A stretch of DNA of 41,963 nt from a virus. A model generated the notes under the pieces. It saw only the letters and a program-made list of their open reading frames with translations. It was not told the origin of the DNA and ran no database searches. The stretch spans positions 1 through 41,963 of IMG/VR virus record IMGVR_UViG_3300047409_000492; one strand, 5' to 3'. The first letter of the stretch is position 1. Each line of letters starts with the position of its first letter. The position numbers and the translations under genes were made by a program. This document shows positions 22,487 through 31,829 of the stretch, in pieces.

Positions 22487-22681
22487 TTACACCGTGGGTA
22501 CTTCCAGCACGACTTGCCGCCCCACGCGAGCCACCTGGAGCTGGCCGTTCCGTAGCATAACGACCTCGAACCGCGCCCCGCGCAGGTCCTTCACCATCCG
22601 CAACAGGCGCAGCATCAGCCGCTGCTCGTCCTCGCTGAAGTCCCGCCAGGGGGACGGATCCGAGCGGGTCATCGTCTCCAT
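22487..22681 (-). CDS. Unknown small virion-operon protein
   Basis: 64 residues from the ATG at 22681, overlapping the upstream stop (TGATG). A helix (SEDEQRLMLRLLRMVKDLRG) is followed by a beta hairpin (FEVVMLRNGQLQVARV). It precedes the scaffold leader hairpin. Function and family are unknown. Confidence 0.6.
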   Translation of the reverse strand: METMTRSDPSPWRDFSEDEQRLMLRLLRMVKDLRGARFEVVMLRNGQLQVARVGRQVVLEVPTV

Positions 22682-23865
22682 CAGCCACCCGCCAGCGCGC
22701 CGGAGAGGCTGGGTGGCGGCACGTAGGCCAGGCTCATCTGCAACTGCAACCGCTTCAGCTCCTCCGGGCTCATCGTCGCAAAGGCCGGCGTGCGCTGGAG
22801 CAATTGCTCGAAGCTGGGGAGCCCCCCGGTCACCCCGGCCTGGGCGTAGCCGGCCTGGCGGGCTCCCTCGAGGTCCGGTGCCGGCAGCCGAAAGGCGTCC
22901 GCGCTGTACGGGGTCAAGGGTTGGCGCGCCGCCTCCTGGGCCCGCCGCGCGGCGAACTCACTGGCGAACTGGGGGCTGGCGCGGTAGGGCAGGGTCTCCA
23001 GCATGGCTCGCACGCGGGAATCGGCCGCCGTGGTTCCCGCGTTGTAGCGTCCCGTCTCGTAGGTCCCCTGATTAGCGGCCGCCTGGTACTGGTTGAGGCG
23101 TGCCTGGTTCTCGTCGGCCACCTGAGTGCGCGGGAGCTCGTAGAGCAGACGGTAGTCGCGGGTGAAGGCGTTCTGCTGGGCGGTCTCGTCCTGCTGGCTG
23201 GCGTTGATGATGTTCGACCAGTAGCTGTTGAAGGCCTGGGTATCGGCCTGCCCCGCCTGGATACGGGTGCGGTTGCGGGCGTCCTCGAGCTCCTGGTTTT
23301 TGGCGTCGATCGCCGCCTGGTCCTGCGCGATCCCGGCCGTGTCGGTGTACACCACGCGGGTGGATCCGTCCGGGAGTTGCTGAATCACCGCGTGGGGCGC
23401 GTTGTGCAGGGTGGGCGACGTCGGAGTCTGCTGCGGCGGGAGGGTCTCCACCGCGTTCGTGGCCGGATTCCAGATGTACCCGCCGCCGAGGGGCGTCGGG
23501 GACTGGTTGCCGCCCTCCCCGGTGGCGGGCGTGTCGTACTGGCCGGTGGCGGCGTTGTACTGCCAGTAGCCGGTCTTGGCGTTCCCAATTACCCGAGGGG
23601 GCGCTCCCGCCTGTTGCGTCTCCTGGCGGTAGTTGTCGGCCTGCTTGTCGTCGGTGAAGCTGCCCACGAAGCGGGCCCCGTGCAAGCCGCCGGGCTGGAA
23701 GATCCAGGCGCCCTCCTCCCCGATTTGGAGGGGCTCCGCACCGCCCGGCCCGTAGGCGACCTGGATGACGCGCCCGTCCTTGAACGTGATGGTGCGGATC
23801 ACCTGGCCCGGACTGCTCTGGTCGTCGTCGCTCCAGCTCTGGATGGTGGTGGGCGTGGCTGCCAT
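22681..23865 (-). CDS. Unknown virion protein, probably internal or ejected
   Basis: 394 residues from the ATG at 23865 (GGAGG seven bases upstream), immediately after the giant gene's stop. The N-terminal third is beta-rich (IRTITFKDGRVIQVAYGPGG, DTPATGEGGNQ). The C-terminal two thirds is Gln/Ala/Asn-rich and helical (FNSYWSNIINASQQDETAQQ), a composition common in ejection proteins. Adjacency to the polyvalent giant protein suggests both are packaged in the capsid and delivered with DNA. Confidence 0.6.
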   Translation of the reverse strand: MAATPTTIQSWSDDDQSSPGQVIRTITFKDGRVIQVAYGPGGAEPLQIGEEGAWIFQPGGLHGARFVGSFTDDKQADNYRQETQQAGAPPRVIGNAKTGYWQYNAATGQYDTPATGEGGNQSPTPLGGGYIWNPATNAVETLPPQQTPTSPTLHNAPHAVIQQLPDGSTRVVYTDTAGIAQDQAAIDAKNQELEDARNRTRIQAGQADTQAFNSYWSNIINASQQDETAQQNAFTRDYRLLYELPRTQVADENQARLNQYQAAANQGTYETGRYNAGTTAADSRVRAMLETLPYRASPQFASEFAARRAQEAARQPLTPYSADAFRLPAPDLEGARQAGYAQAGVTGGLPSFEQLLQRTPAFATMSPEELKRLQLQMSLAYVPPPSLSGALAGG

Positions 23866-26800
23866 TTATCTGCCTCCTGCGGCGAGTTGGCCGACTTGCG
23901 ATTGGATCGACTGGCGGGTGGCACTTCGCCGCGCCAGCTCGGCGGTATAGGCGGGGTTCGCCTGCCCCTCGTACTGGCGAGCCAGCGCGCGCTGGCTCGG
24001 GTTGCGTCTATTCTCCGGCAGGCTCAGGGCGTGGGCGATCTGGGTCTCTCGCGCACTCCCGGCCGCCACCCCTCGGTAACGGGGCGGCAAGCCCAGGTCC
24101 CGCACCGGCGCGCTGATGCCCACCTGCGTCTTCAAGGCGTCCTGCAGCTCGAGGTTCGCCGAGCGCAGCATGCTGGTCTGCTGGTCCGGGGTGGACCGCG
24201 CGAAGGCCGGGTTATTGCGCACCAGGTCGACGGCGCGGGAGTTCAGCTGGCGGTACAGGTCATCGTAGCGCTGCCACTTCTGCTGCTCCACCTCCCCGGG
24301 ATAGTCCCGCAGGACGCGGCCCACCGCACCCTTGAGCGGCGGCGGCAGCCCTTCCTGCTGGCGGGCGGTCCCGAGCGAGGAGGTGTCGAGGAATGCCTGG
24401 CCGGCGGTGCCGAAGGTCGCGGCGATAAGGTGGTCGAGCTGCAGCGGCGCGATGCCGGTCAGCTCGGTCAGCTTCTGCGCGGCCGCGCTGGTCGCCAGCG
24501 CGGAGGTACGCGGGCCGACCTGCTCGGACGGCGGCAGGCCCTCGAGGCGGCGGGACACGATGGGGCGGCCGGTGAAGAAGTCGGTGTTCACCTGATTCTC
24601 GAAGGGGCCCTTCACCACGCCCGGCAAGAGGCCCGGCAGGCCGCCGGCCACCTCGCCCTTGGGCACGCCGGGCGTGTAGGACCGCGCGAAGTCGGCCGCC
24701 ATAGCCGCGAAGCTGCGGGGGTCGGTCTGGTCGTAGTGCGCGAGCGCGGCGGTCACCGGGCCGATCAGGGGCGCGAACTCGGACATGTTGAGCGCGATAT
24801 GGAGCGGCTTCTCTTTGGTCGCACCCGGCAAGAGGAGCGTAAAGAAGTTGTCCTTCTCCTGCTGGCTGATCTCGGCGTAGGCTTCGGGGTTCTGGCGGTT
24901 CCACAGGTACGCGCCGATGGCCGCCGCCACCAGGCTCCCCGCGCGAGCCTGCGCCCCCAGCACGTCGCGCGTGGTGCGGCCCGGGCCGGGGGTGAAGGGA
25001 TTCAGGGTGCGGAGCGGCTGCATCGCGCCGCCCACCTGGGCGCCTAAGAAAGCCACCGCCGGGTTCGCCGCGCGCACCCACTCGCCCATGCGGGAGAAGT
25101 CGAGGGTCCCGCGCCCGGCCGCGAAGCCCGCCATCTGCGAGGTCTTCCCCTTCGACAGCTCGTTCTGGTAGATCGCCAGGCGGGTGCCCATCTCGGACGC
25201 GCGGTTGACGCGCTCGAGCGCGCGCCGCCCGCCCGCGAAGGCCCCGGCCCTGAGCGCGATATCCCGCCCGTAGTTCGGGTCGTTCGGGTCGCCCGTGAGC
25301 GCGGCCTGCCCGCCGCCTAAGCCCGCCGACACCAGGTCGGGGATGAACTGTTTCAAGTCCCCGAGGTTGCGAATATAGATGCCGCCCCCGCGCTGCAGCT
25401 CGTCCGCGATCTGCGCCGCGCTCTTGCCGAGGTGTTCGAGCGCCTTCACTTGCGCATCGCCCCGCAGCGCGTGGAGGAAGGCGCCGGGGGCGCGCACGGT
25501 GGCGCCCGGACCAGAGCTGATGTACGCCGCAGCGGTGTCGCGGATGATGTTGCCGATCGGGAAGTACGGACTGAAGACGGTGGAGCCCAGCTTGAGCGGC
25601 AGGTTCAGGGCGCCCATGACCTTGCCGAAGGCGCCCACCTGCTCGGCGCCCATGTTCTTCACCATACGCTCGATGCCGGGGTCCACGCGGTAGACCTCCC
25701 GCACGCCATCCTTCATGCGGCTGATGGTCCCCGCGACCTCCCCCGGCAGATGGGGGCCCTTGTCGCGCGTGATCTGGCCCGGCTGGTGCTGGAGCAGCTC
25801 GTCGATCAGGGTGGACACGGCCCCGTTCTTCTGGAGGCTGGCCTCGCCCTCCCGCAGGCCCTGCACGAAGGTGACCAGCGGCGGCAGGGTGTCCGCCTCA
25901 TGGCCGGTCTCCGACAGCTTGCGCAGGCCCGCGTTCCGCACCGAGAAGTTCTTGCCCATGCGGTCGAACAGGTCGGCCGCCTCGTCCAATCTGGTCGGGT
26001 TGTAGTGCGGCTGGGTGTCCTTCAGCGCGTCCGCCACTTCCTGGGGCAGCGTACCGGCCGCCACGCGGTCGTCGAGGAGCTGCGTGAAGGCGTCGGCGCG
26101 GAGCTGGTCGGCGTCCTGCAGCCGTTTCCAGGTCGCGGGACCCACGCTCTGCTCGAGCTCGGTGAGGGCGGCCTGCGCGTCTTCGGCGGTCTTGATGCCG
26201 GCGGCAGCGTTGCGCACGCCCCCGAAGCGCGCCAGGTTCGCGACCTCGAGGTCGCGCTGCAGCTTCACGTAGGCGTTGAAGGGGGTCTGGAGGTCGCGCA
26301 CGGCGTCGAACACGGGCTTGGCCCACTGCTCGAGCCGCGCGGCCTCCGGACCGCCCCGCCAGCGGTAGTAGGCCAGGGCCACCTCGGCCGGGTCGGAGAC
26401 CTTGTTGCCGGCCATGAAGTCGTCGAGGCCCTTCTGCTCGATCTGGTCGGGGAGCGCGCGCAGCTTGCGCCCGAGACTGGCGAAGGGGTTCTTCTCCCAC
26501 ATGCCCACGGTACGGGCCAGGGTCTGCCCGCCGGGGGTGGATGGATTCTTGATGGTGAAGGGGACGCGGCGGGCAGCGCGGAAGCCGAAGATCCCAGCGC
26601 CGAGGCCCGCCACCCCGCGCTTCAGGCGTTCTTCGGGAGTGGTCTGCTCGTCGGTGCCGGCCTGGCTGGTGGCAGCCCCACCGAGAGATCCCAGCACCCG
26701 TTCTCCATTGGGTGAGGGCGCGGTCCGTGCATTCCAGAGCTCCACGGCTTTGCGCTTGATCTCCGCCGCCCGCGTCTCCGTGGTCGGGTGCAGGTCGCCC

Positions 26801-29800
26801 CAGGCATTGGGAGCGGAGCCATCCGCCGGTCCACGGGTGGGCACGTCGATGCGTTCGCCCGCGATCTCGGTGGCCGCGAAGCGCCGCCCTCCGTTCACCC
26901 CGTACTGCTTCACGATCTTCACGTCACGCGGGGTGGGTGCAGCCACTGGTGGGGCACCAGTGGCCGGTGGGGTGACCGGCGCGGGGGGTGGCTCCATGGC
27001 TGGTGCCACCGTCCCCCCCCGCAGCCGCGCGTTCTCCCCGCGCAGCCGCTCGATCTCGGCCGCCACGTCGGGCTGCGGGGCAGTGGGTGCGGTGGGAGTG
27101 GGAGCAGCCGAGGGTGCCGCTCCTCGACCGGCCGCCTCCTCGGGGGTCAGCAAACGCTCGGGGTTCAGCACGGCCACCTCGTGCCCGTACTCCCGCGAGG
27201 CCGGGTCGATGATGGCGTCGTAGCCCTGTGCGCGGGCGCGTTCTGCAAAATACGCACCCCAGGCGGGCTCCTGGTCGTCGAGCGGTGGGGTGCGGGCGCG
27301 CAACTCGTCGGCCGCCCGCAGATCCCCGTTCAGCTCGAGGTCCTGAATCCGCTGCCAGTTGGCCTCCACCTCCTGGTTCACCACGCCCGCCAGCTGCCGA
27401 TACTCCTCGGACCCCACCAGGAGCGGCTTTTGCAGGTCGGCATACGCCTCGATGACGTGCCCCCCGTCCCCATGCACCGTGGTAGGAATCTCCGGATTGG
27501 TCGCAAAGTAGACGGCTTTGCCCCACTGCTCGGCGGTCACCGCCCGCAAGTCACGCGGGTTGGTCACGTTGCTGGTCGTGCCGTGGTACAGCTTCACGCC
27601 GTCGAGCGGCGAGGGTGACGCAGCGGCGCCCGGCGCGGGGGTGACTGGCCCTGGCACCTCCGGCACGGCCCGCGCCGCCGCCGCCTGCCGCCGCAGCGCC
27701 AGCTCCTGGTTCGTATCACCCAGACTGGCCGCACGGGTGGCCTGCTCGTCGAGAGAACGGGCCGCCTGCTCGAGCTGCACCCGCGCCGGGTTGCCCGCTT
27801 CCAGCTGCGGATACGCCGGCCGCCCTCCAGATTCGATCACCGGGGGCGTCCAGCCGCGCGGAGCGCCGCCTAAGGGAATATCTTGCCCTGGAATACCAGG
27901 ACGGGCTCCGGGAAGCTGTGCGGGGCTGTACGGGGCGCTCAGGGCACGTTCTGAGCCAAGCACGTCCCCCGAAACTTGCGGGGCGCGGCTCAATTCTTCC
28001 TGCGCCACCTCGAGTTGGGGGATGCGCTCATAGGTCTGACGGGGCGGCGCCCACTGACGCCCCGCCCGCGCGGCTTCATCGGCGGCCCGTCCGGCGGCGA
28101 TCGCCTCGTCGGTGGCGCGCTGGAGGTCATCCGTCTGGCGGATGCTGGTCTCGTAGGCTTGCTGAGCGGCGGCTCGCACCGCTCCCTGGCGGGTGACGGT
28201 GGCCCGGTCCAGCGCGGCGGCCACGCGGGGGCCCTCCGCCAGGAACACGTCCGGGCCCGGCAGGAGCAGGTTCACCACCCCCTCGGCCACGTCCAGGGGG
28301 GTGAGTCCCAGCGGGCCCCGGTGGGCCACGTCCCATTCCTGCACGCGGCCGGCGGTGCGGATGGCCTGGATGGGGGCGGCGGCGATCTCGCCGTACACGT
28401 TGGCCTGGGTCTCCATCGGACTGCCGGCCCCCAGCACGCCCGGCACGCGGGCCAGGATGCCCCCCGGGCTGAGGTCGACCGGGGTGTTCCACTCCTGCTG
28501 GAGGGCGGCCTGCTGCGCGGCCCGTTCGGCCGCCACCTGCTCGGGGCTCTTCTGCCCGAAGCCGGCGCGGCCCAAGTGACCCAGGAACTCGCCCACGCCG
28601 GTGGCAATGCGCACCGGGAGCGGCGCCGGGGGCGGCGGCGTCAGCCCGAGCCCCTGGTCGGCGTCCCCGGTGGGGGACCCGAAGCCCCCGGGCTGCCCGG
28701 CGGGGATCAGCGGCGGAGGAGGCGCGGCCGGGGGAAGGGACGGCGAGGGCCCCCCCGGCCGCACCGAGATCATATTGGGATAGGTGGTCTCCGTCACGCC
28801 ACCCGCGAGCGGACGCTGGCTGAGCGCCCCCGGCGGCAAGGCAGCCGGTGGTGGGGGCGGTCCGATGTACGGCGCGGCGTAGGGCTGGTCGTAGGAGCTC
28901 TGGCCCAGGGTCGGATCGTTCTCGAGCCCGTAGGCCGTGGCCCCCAGCGCTGGCGCGGGCGCCGGTGGCGGGGGGATCGGGCGCGGTGGAGGTGGCTGGT
29001 AGCGCGGATACGGTGACGGTGGCGGCTGATAGGGCGGCACGGCGTTGGTGTTGGCGGCGGCGGCCTGGGTCAGGGCCAGCAGGTCCGGGCTCGAGGGATG
29101 AACCGGCGTGCTGACCGGCGGCTCCTTCCCACCGGGCAGGATGGCAGCGATGTACCGCTGGGTCTCGGGAAAAGGGGGGACCCCCCCATACTGCGCTACG
29201 GCGCCCGGGCCCGCGTTGTAGGCGGCCAGGGCGGTGGCGTAGGACCCGTACTTGTGGACATTGGCGGCCATGAGGTTCGCCGCGTAGTCCAGGCTCGCAA
29301 TCGGGTCGGTAGGGTCGACGCCCGGGTGCCACTGGGGCACGATCTGCGCGATGCCGGTGGCCCCGCTGGGGTTCCTGGCCACCGGGTTGAACCCGGATTC
29401 CTGCTGGATCTGGCGCTCGAAGGTGGCCGGGTCGATGCCCGCGCGGCTGGCGGCTCCTCGCGCGTAGGCGTGGAGGTCGACGGCCTGGGTGGCATCGGGT
29501 GGCACGGGACCGGCAAGGGCGGCGCGCAGGTGGCCCACCGCGTCAAAACCACCCCCACCGGCCCCCCCGGCCGGGCCGGTGCCCTCGAGAATAGAGGGAC
29601 CCGCCCCGAAGTGCAAGTGGGTGCCGGTGCCCTTGGCATTGCCGGTATCACCCACGCCCCCGAGCTGCGCGCCAGGGCCGACCTGCTGGCCGGCTTTGAC
29701 CAGGGGGGTGTCCTGCAGGTGGGCGTAGTAATACTGGTTGCCGTCCTGCCCCTGGATCTGGACGTAGTTGCCGCCGATCTTCGAGTACCCGGCGTCGGTG

Positions 29801-30165
29801 ACGGTGCCGCCCATGGCAGCCACCACCGGGGTGCCCGCCGGCGCGAAGAGGTCCGCCGCTCCGGCGTGGCTGCCCCAATGGAGGTCGACCTGCCCGGAGT
29901 AGTCCTGCACCGGAAACGTCCAGGTCGGAGGAGCCCCCGAGCCCGCCGTCGGAGATGCCGCCACAGACGACGAGCTCGGGGTGGCCGAAGGAGCCGTTGC
30001 GCGTGGAGGTGGAGGGGTAAGCGGCTCCGTGGCCAGCATAGCAGGTGGCGGTGGTGGCGGGTTCTCGAGCAGCGCCTGGCGCAGACCACCGGCCGCGCGC
30101 GTGGCCGGACGGCGCTGCTCCTGCCACTGGGACCACTCCTCGTCGGTTACAGGCGGAAGAGGAAT
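23866..30165 (-). CDS. Giant polyvalent ejection protein (M23 peptidase, lytic transglycosylase, ART-like, LPD-like)
   Basis: About 2,099 residues with the ATT at 30165 as start, or 2,057 from the ATG at 30039. In ATG numbering, residues 52-145 form an M23 zinc peptidase (HAGAADLFAPAG, GTHLHFG) and 190-310 a soluble lytic transglycosylase (QQESGFNPVARNPSGATGIA, AYNAGPG; catalytic Glu near 214). Long Pro/Ala linkers follow. Residues about 810-980 resemble an ADP-ribosyltransferase-like polyvalent domain (LYHGTTSN, YFATNPE, YDAIIDP). The helical C-terminal third, containing GSTVFSPYFPIGNIIRD near 1485, resembles large polyvalent protein domains of ejected phage proteins. It probably enters the cell with DNA, cutting the wall and possibly modifying host proteins. 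Confidence 0.8.
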   Translation of the reverse strand: MPLPPVTDEEWSQWQEQRRPATRAAGGLRQALLENPPPPPPAMLATEPLTPPPPRATAPSATPSSSSVAASPTAGSGAPPTWTFPVQDYSGQVDLHWGSHAGAADLFAPAGTPVVAAMGGTVTDAGYSKIGGNYVQIQGQDGNQYYYAHLQDTPLVKAGQQVGPGAQLGGVGDTGNAKGTGTHLHFGAGPSILEGTGPAGGAGGGGFDAVGHLRAALAGPVPPDATQAVDLHAYARGAASRAGIDPATFERQIQQESGFNPVARNPSGATGIAQIVPQWHPGVDPTDPIASLDYAANLMAANVHKYGSYATALAAYNAGPGAVAQYGGVPPFPETQRYIAAILPGGKEPPVSTPVHPSSPDLLALTQAAAANTNAVPPYQPPPSPYPRYQPPPPRPIPPPPAPAPALGATAYGLENDPTLGQSSYDQPYAAPYIGPPPPPAALPPGALSQRPLAGGVTETTYPNMISVRPGGPSPSLPPAAPPPPLIPAGQPGGFGSPTGDADQGLGLTPPPPAPLPVRIATGVGEFLGHLGRAGFGQKSPEQVAAERAAQQAALQQEWNTPVDLSPGGILARVPGVLGAGSPMETQANVYGEIAAAPIQAIRTAGRVQEWDVAHRGPLGLTPLDVAEGVVNLLLPGPDVFLAEGPRVAAALDRATVTRQGAVRAAAQQAYETSIRQTDDLQRATDEAIAAGRAADEAARAGRQWAPPRQTYERIPQLEVAQEELSRAPQVSGDVLGSERALSAPYSPAQLPGARPGIPGQDIPLGGAPRGWTPPVIESGGRPAYPQLEAGNPARVQLEQAARSLDEQATRAASLGDTNQELALRRQAAAARAVPEVPGPVTPAPGAAASPSPLDGVKLYHGTTSNVTNPRDLRAVTAEQWGKAVYFATNPEIPTTVHGDGGHVIEAYADLQKPLLVGSEEYRQLAGVVNQEVEANWQRIQDLELNGDLRAADELRARTPPLDDQEPAWGAYFAERARAQGYDAIIDPASREYGHEVAVLNPERLLTPEEAAGRGAAPSAAPTPTAPTAPQPDVAAEIERLRGENARLRGGTVAPAMEPPPAPVTPPATGAPPVAAPTPRDVKIVKQYGVNGGRRFAATEIAGERIDVPTRGPADGSAPNAWGDLHPTTETRAAEIKRKAVELWNARTAPSPNGERVLGSLGGAATSQAGTDEQTTPEERLKRGVAGLGAGIFGFRAARRVPFTIKNPSTPGGQTLARTVGMWEKNPFASLGRKLRALPDQIEQKGLDDFMAGNKVSDPAEVALAYYRWRGGPEAARLEQWAKPVFDAVRDLQTPFNAYVKLQRDLEVANLARFGGVRNAAAGIKTAEDAQAALTELEQSVGPATWKRLQDADQLRADAFTQLLDDRVAAGTLPQEVADALKDTQPHYNPTRLDEAADLFDRMGKNFSVRNAGLRKLSETGHEADTLPPLVTFVQGLREGEASLQKNGAVSTLIDELLQHQPGQITRDKGPHLPGEVAGTISRMKDGVREVYRVDPGIERMVKNMGAEQVGAFGKVMGALNLPLKLGSTVFSPYFPIGNIIRDTAAAYISSGPGATVRAPGAFLHALRGDAQVKALEHLGKSAAQIADELQRGGGIYIRNLGDLKQFIPDLVSAGLGGGQAALTGDPNDPNYGRDIALRAGAFAGGRRALERVNRASEMGTRLAIYQNELSKGKTSQMAGFAAGRGTLDFSRMGEWVRAANPAVAFLGAQVGGAMQPLRTLNPFTPGPGRTTRDVLGAQARAGSLVAAAIGAYLWNRQNPEAYAEISQQEKDNFFTLLLPGATKEKPLHIALNMSEFAPLIGPVTAALAHYDQTDPRSFAAMAADFARSYTPGVPKGEVAGGLPGLLPGVVKGPFENQVNTDFFTGRPIVSRRLEGLPPSEQVGPRTSALATSAAAQKLTELTGIAPLQLDHLIAATFGTAGQAFLDTSSLGTARQQEGLPPPLKGAVGRVLRDYPGEVEQQKWQRYDDLYRQLNSRAVDLVRNNPAFARSTPDQQTSMLRSANLELQDALKTQVGISAPVRDLGLPPRYRGVAAGSARETQIAHALSLPENRRNPSQRALARQYEGQANPAYTAELARRSATRQSIQSQVGQLAAGGR

Positions 30166-30181
30166 AGTTCCTTACCTCCCC
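30163..30181 (-). promoter_or_regulatory. Ribosome site pointing to an ATT start codon
   Basis: The minus strand reads GGGGAGG, then TAA (stop of the upstream gene), then GGAACT, then ATT. GGAGG to ATT is 9 nt. The 42 codons between this ATT and the first ATG encode a natural-looking segment (VTDEEWSQWQEQRRPATRAA), and no ATG, GTG or TTG lies between. Confidence 0.6.
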
Positions 30182-31281
30182 GCCCCGCGTCGACGACGCA
30201 GCCCCATCAGGTAGGCGCGCTCGGCCGGCGTCATGGTCCCGGCGTCCTCGCCTCGAGCGAGCATGGACGCGCGGGGGCTGTTCTGCAGCACGAAGTCCTC
30301 GTATTGCTTCCAGGCCGCCTCGCCCTCGGGGCTGGTGTCGGTGGCCATGCGGTTGAACTTCTCATAGTCCTGGGGGTTCGCACCCGAAGGGCGCACGTTG
30401 TCGCGGTTGGTATGGATGCCGAACGCTTGATTGCCCTTCATCGTGTTCGCGGCGCTCTGGTCGGCACTCATCCCGAAGGCCGGTCCGCTGATCCACTGGG
30501 GGCGCGGATCGTAGGGGGCAGCCATCCGCACGTCACCCGCGGCCACCGCGTGCGACAGTCCATAGCGATCGGGCAGTCCCATCTGGTTCACGTCCCCCAT
30601 CGGGGGCGTCAGCACCTGGGGCCCGGCCTGCGCGGCGGCCTCCTGGGCGCCGATGGCCTGCTGCACGGCGGCGCGCTGGGCCTGCGCCTTCAGCATGTCC
30701 TGCTGGATGGCACTGCGCGCGCTCATGGCCTCGCCGGCCTGCCCGGTGCCCTGGGGAGCGCCCTGCTGCCCGAACACCCCGAAGGCGTTCACCAGCGCGG
30801 CCTGCTTACTCGCCGCCTGCTGGGTGTCGAACTCGTAGGCCCGCTGCTGGCGGTCCGATTCGATGTTCTGCTGGTTGACCGCCTTCCAGTCCAGAAACTC
30901 CTGCAACAACTGATCAGCGGGGCTCCGCGGCTCCACCGGAGGAGCCCCCACCACCGGCAGGGAGGGCTGGTCGCCATAGCCCGGCGGGCGGCTAGTGGTC
31001 CCGTACAGCGCCGCCTGGCCGGGGTCGGCGTAGATGGTCGGCTGCGCAGGTGGTGCTCCCACGTTGCCGTAGTTGAACGGAGTCGACGAGGGGTAGCCCC
31101 GCGCGCCCGGGGGGCGGTAGGGGAGCTGGTCGAGGTAGCTTGCCTGGGGCGGGGTGAGGGTGTCCCGCCAGGAGGGCCAGTCGAGCCCCCAGGGCTGACG
31201 GGGTCGACGCGCCGCGTAGGGATTGGCGGCCGCTCGGAAGCCGGCGGCGGGATCATACGACGAGCCATAGAACGGTGGCAT
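30172..31281 (-). CDS. Unknown structural protein between portal and giant protein
   Basis: 369 residues from the ATG at 31281 with GGAGG seven bases upstream. The N-terminus is Pro/Tyr/Gly-rich (MPPFYGSSYDPAAGFRAAAN). A Gln/Ala-rich helical middle (AQAQRAAVQQAIGAQEAAAQ) and a polar C-terminus ending RRRRGAGR follow. Its TAA stop is in the same frame as the giant gene, one codon before that gene's GGAACT-ATT. It is probably an internal virion or portal-associated protein; the family is not recognised. Confidence 0.6.
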   Translation of the reverse strand: MPPFYGSSYDPAAGFRAAANPYAARRPRQPWGLDWPSWRDTLTPPQASYLDQLPYRPPGARGYPSSTPFNYGNVGAPPAQPTIYADPGQAALYGTTSRPPGYGDQPSLPVVGAPPVEPRSPADQLLQEFLDWKAVNQQNIESDRQQRAYEFDTQQAASKQAALVNAFGVFGQQGAPQGTGQAGEAMSARSAIQQDMLKAQAQRAAVQQAIGAQEAAAQAGPQVLTPPMGDVNQMGLPDRYGLSHAVAAGDVRMAAPYDPRPQWISGPAFGMSADQSAANTMKGNQAFGIHTNRDNVRPSGANPQDYEKFNRMATDTSPEGEAAWKQYEDFVLQNSPRASMLARGEDAGTMTPAERAYLMGLRRRRGAGR

Positions 31282-31282
31282 G

Positions 31283-31642
31283 TCAGTACCTCCGAGGGGG
31301 ACGCGGCAGTGGTGGCGTCGGCGCCTGGTAGGGCGCCATGCGATGGGGTGGGATCGCCTCGGCCTTCTGGCTGACGTGGCGGTCGAGGGCCTGGCCGAGG
31401 CCCTTCACCTCGTCCTTGGTGCCGGTGGTCAGGATGTGCGCGACGTAGCTGGTGTCCATCTGGCCCCCCAGCTGCGGCGGGTACAGGTGGTCCAGGTGGT
31501 AGGCCATCTGATCCTCGTGCGACATCGCCGCCTCGAAGGGGCGATGCTCGCCCACGATGTCGGACGCGATCTGGTCCGGCAGGCGGTCCATCCAGTCGGC
31601 GACCTCGTTGGTGGTGGCCTCCCAGGGGTGCGGCTCGGGCAT
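31283..31642 (-). CDS. Unknown small late protein
   Basis: 119 residues from the ATG at 31642, overlapping the upstream stop (TAATG). It is acidic and helical (NEVADWMDRLPDQIASDIVG, GTKDEVKGLGQALDRH), with a Pro-rich, basic C-terminus (PLPRPPRRY). It lies in the portal/head cluster. No motif identifies its function. Confidence 0.6.
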   Translation of the reverse strand: MPEPHPWEATTNEVADWMDRLPDQIASDIVGEHRPFEAAMSHEDQMAYHLDHLYPPQLGGQMDTSYVAHILTTGTKDEVKGLGQALDRHVSQKAEAIPPHRMAPYQAPTPPLPRPPRRY

Positions 31643-31782
31643 TACTTCTTGCCGCCCTTGCCTTTGTGCGCCTGGGCGTTGCTGATTTTGGCGGCCTGCT
31701 CTTTTGATTTCCCTTGCTCACGAAGCGCCTCATACACGGCTGGCTTCTTGATGCTCGGTCCTGGTGACTTGCCTCCTGGCAT
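31642..31782 (-). CDS. Short basic protein of the 'YEALREQGKSKEQAAKI' kind
   Basis: 46 residues from the ATG at 31782 with GGAGG upstream. The pattern IKKPAVYEALREQGKSKEQA, then AKISNAQ and a Lys/Gly-rich end resembles a very common small phage family of unknown function (DUF7218-like, from memory). It follows a tandem-repeat intergenic stretch after the portal gene, and its stop overlaps the next start. Confidence 0.65.
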   Translation of the reverse strand: MPGGKSPGPSIKKPAVYEALREQGKSKEQAAKISNAQAHKGKGGKK

Positions 31783-31793
31783 GGTTGCCTCCT

Positions 31794-31823
31794 CCCCGGG
31801 ATATTCCCCGGGATATTCCCGGG
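31794..31823. repeat. Tandem 12-bp repeat downstream of portal gene
   Basis: ccccgggatatt occurs at 31794-31805 and 31806-31817, followed by cccggg (31818-31823). The units can also pair as overlapping CCCGGG palindromes. The repeat separates the portal stop from the next ribosome site. Confidence 0.6.
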
Positions 31824-31829
31824 TACTCC

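Noticed and set aside
22804-25047. Long plus-strand frame across the giant gene
   Set aside because: Antisense shadow. No motif and no start signal, and it is opposed to the uniform direction of the late operon.
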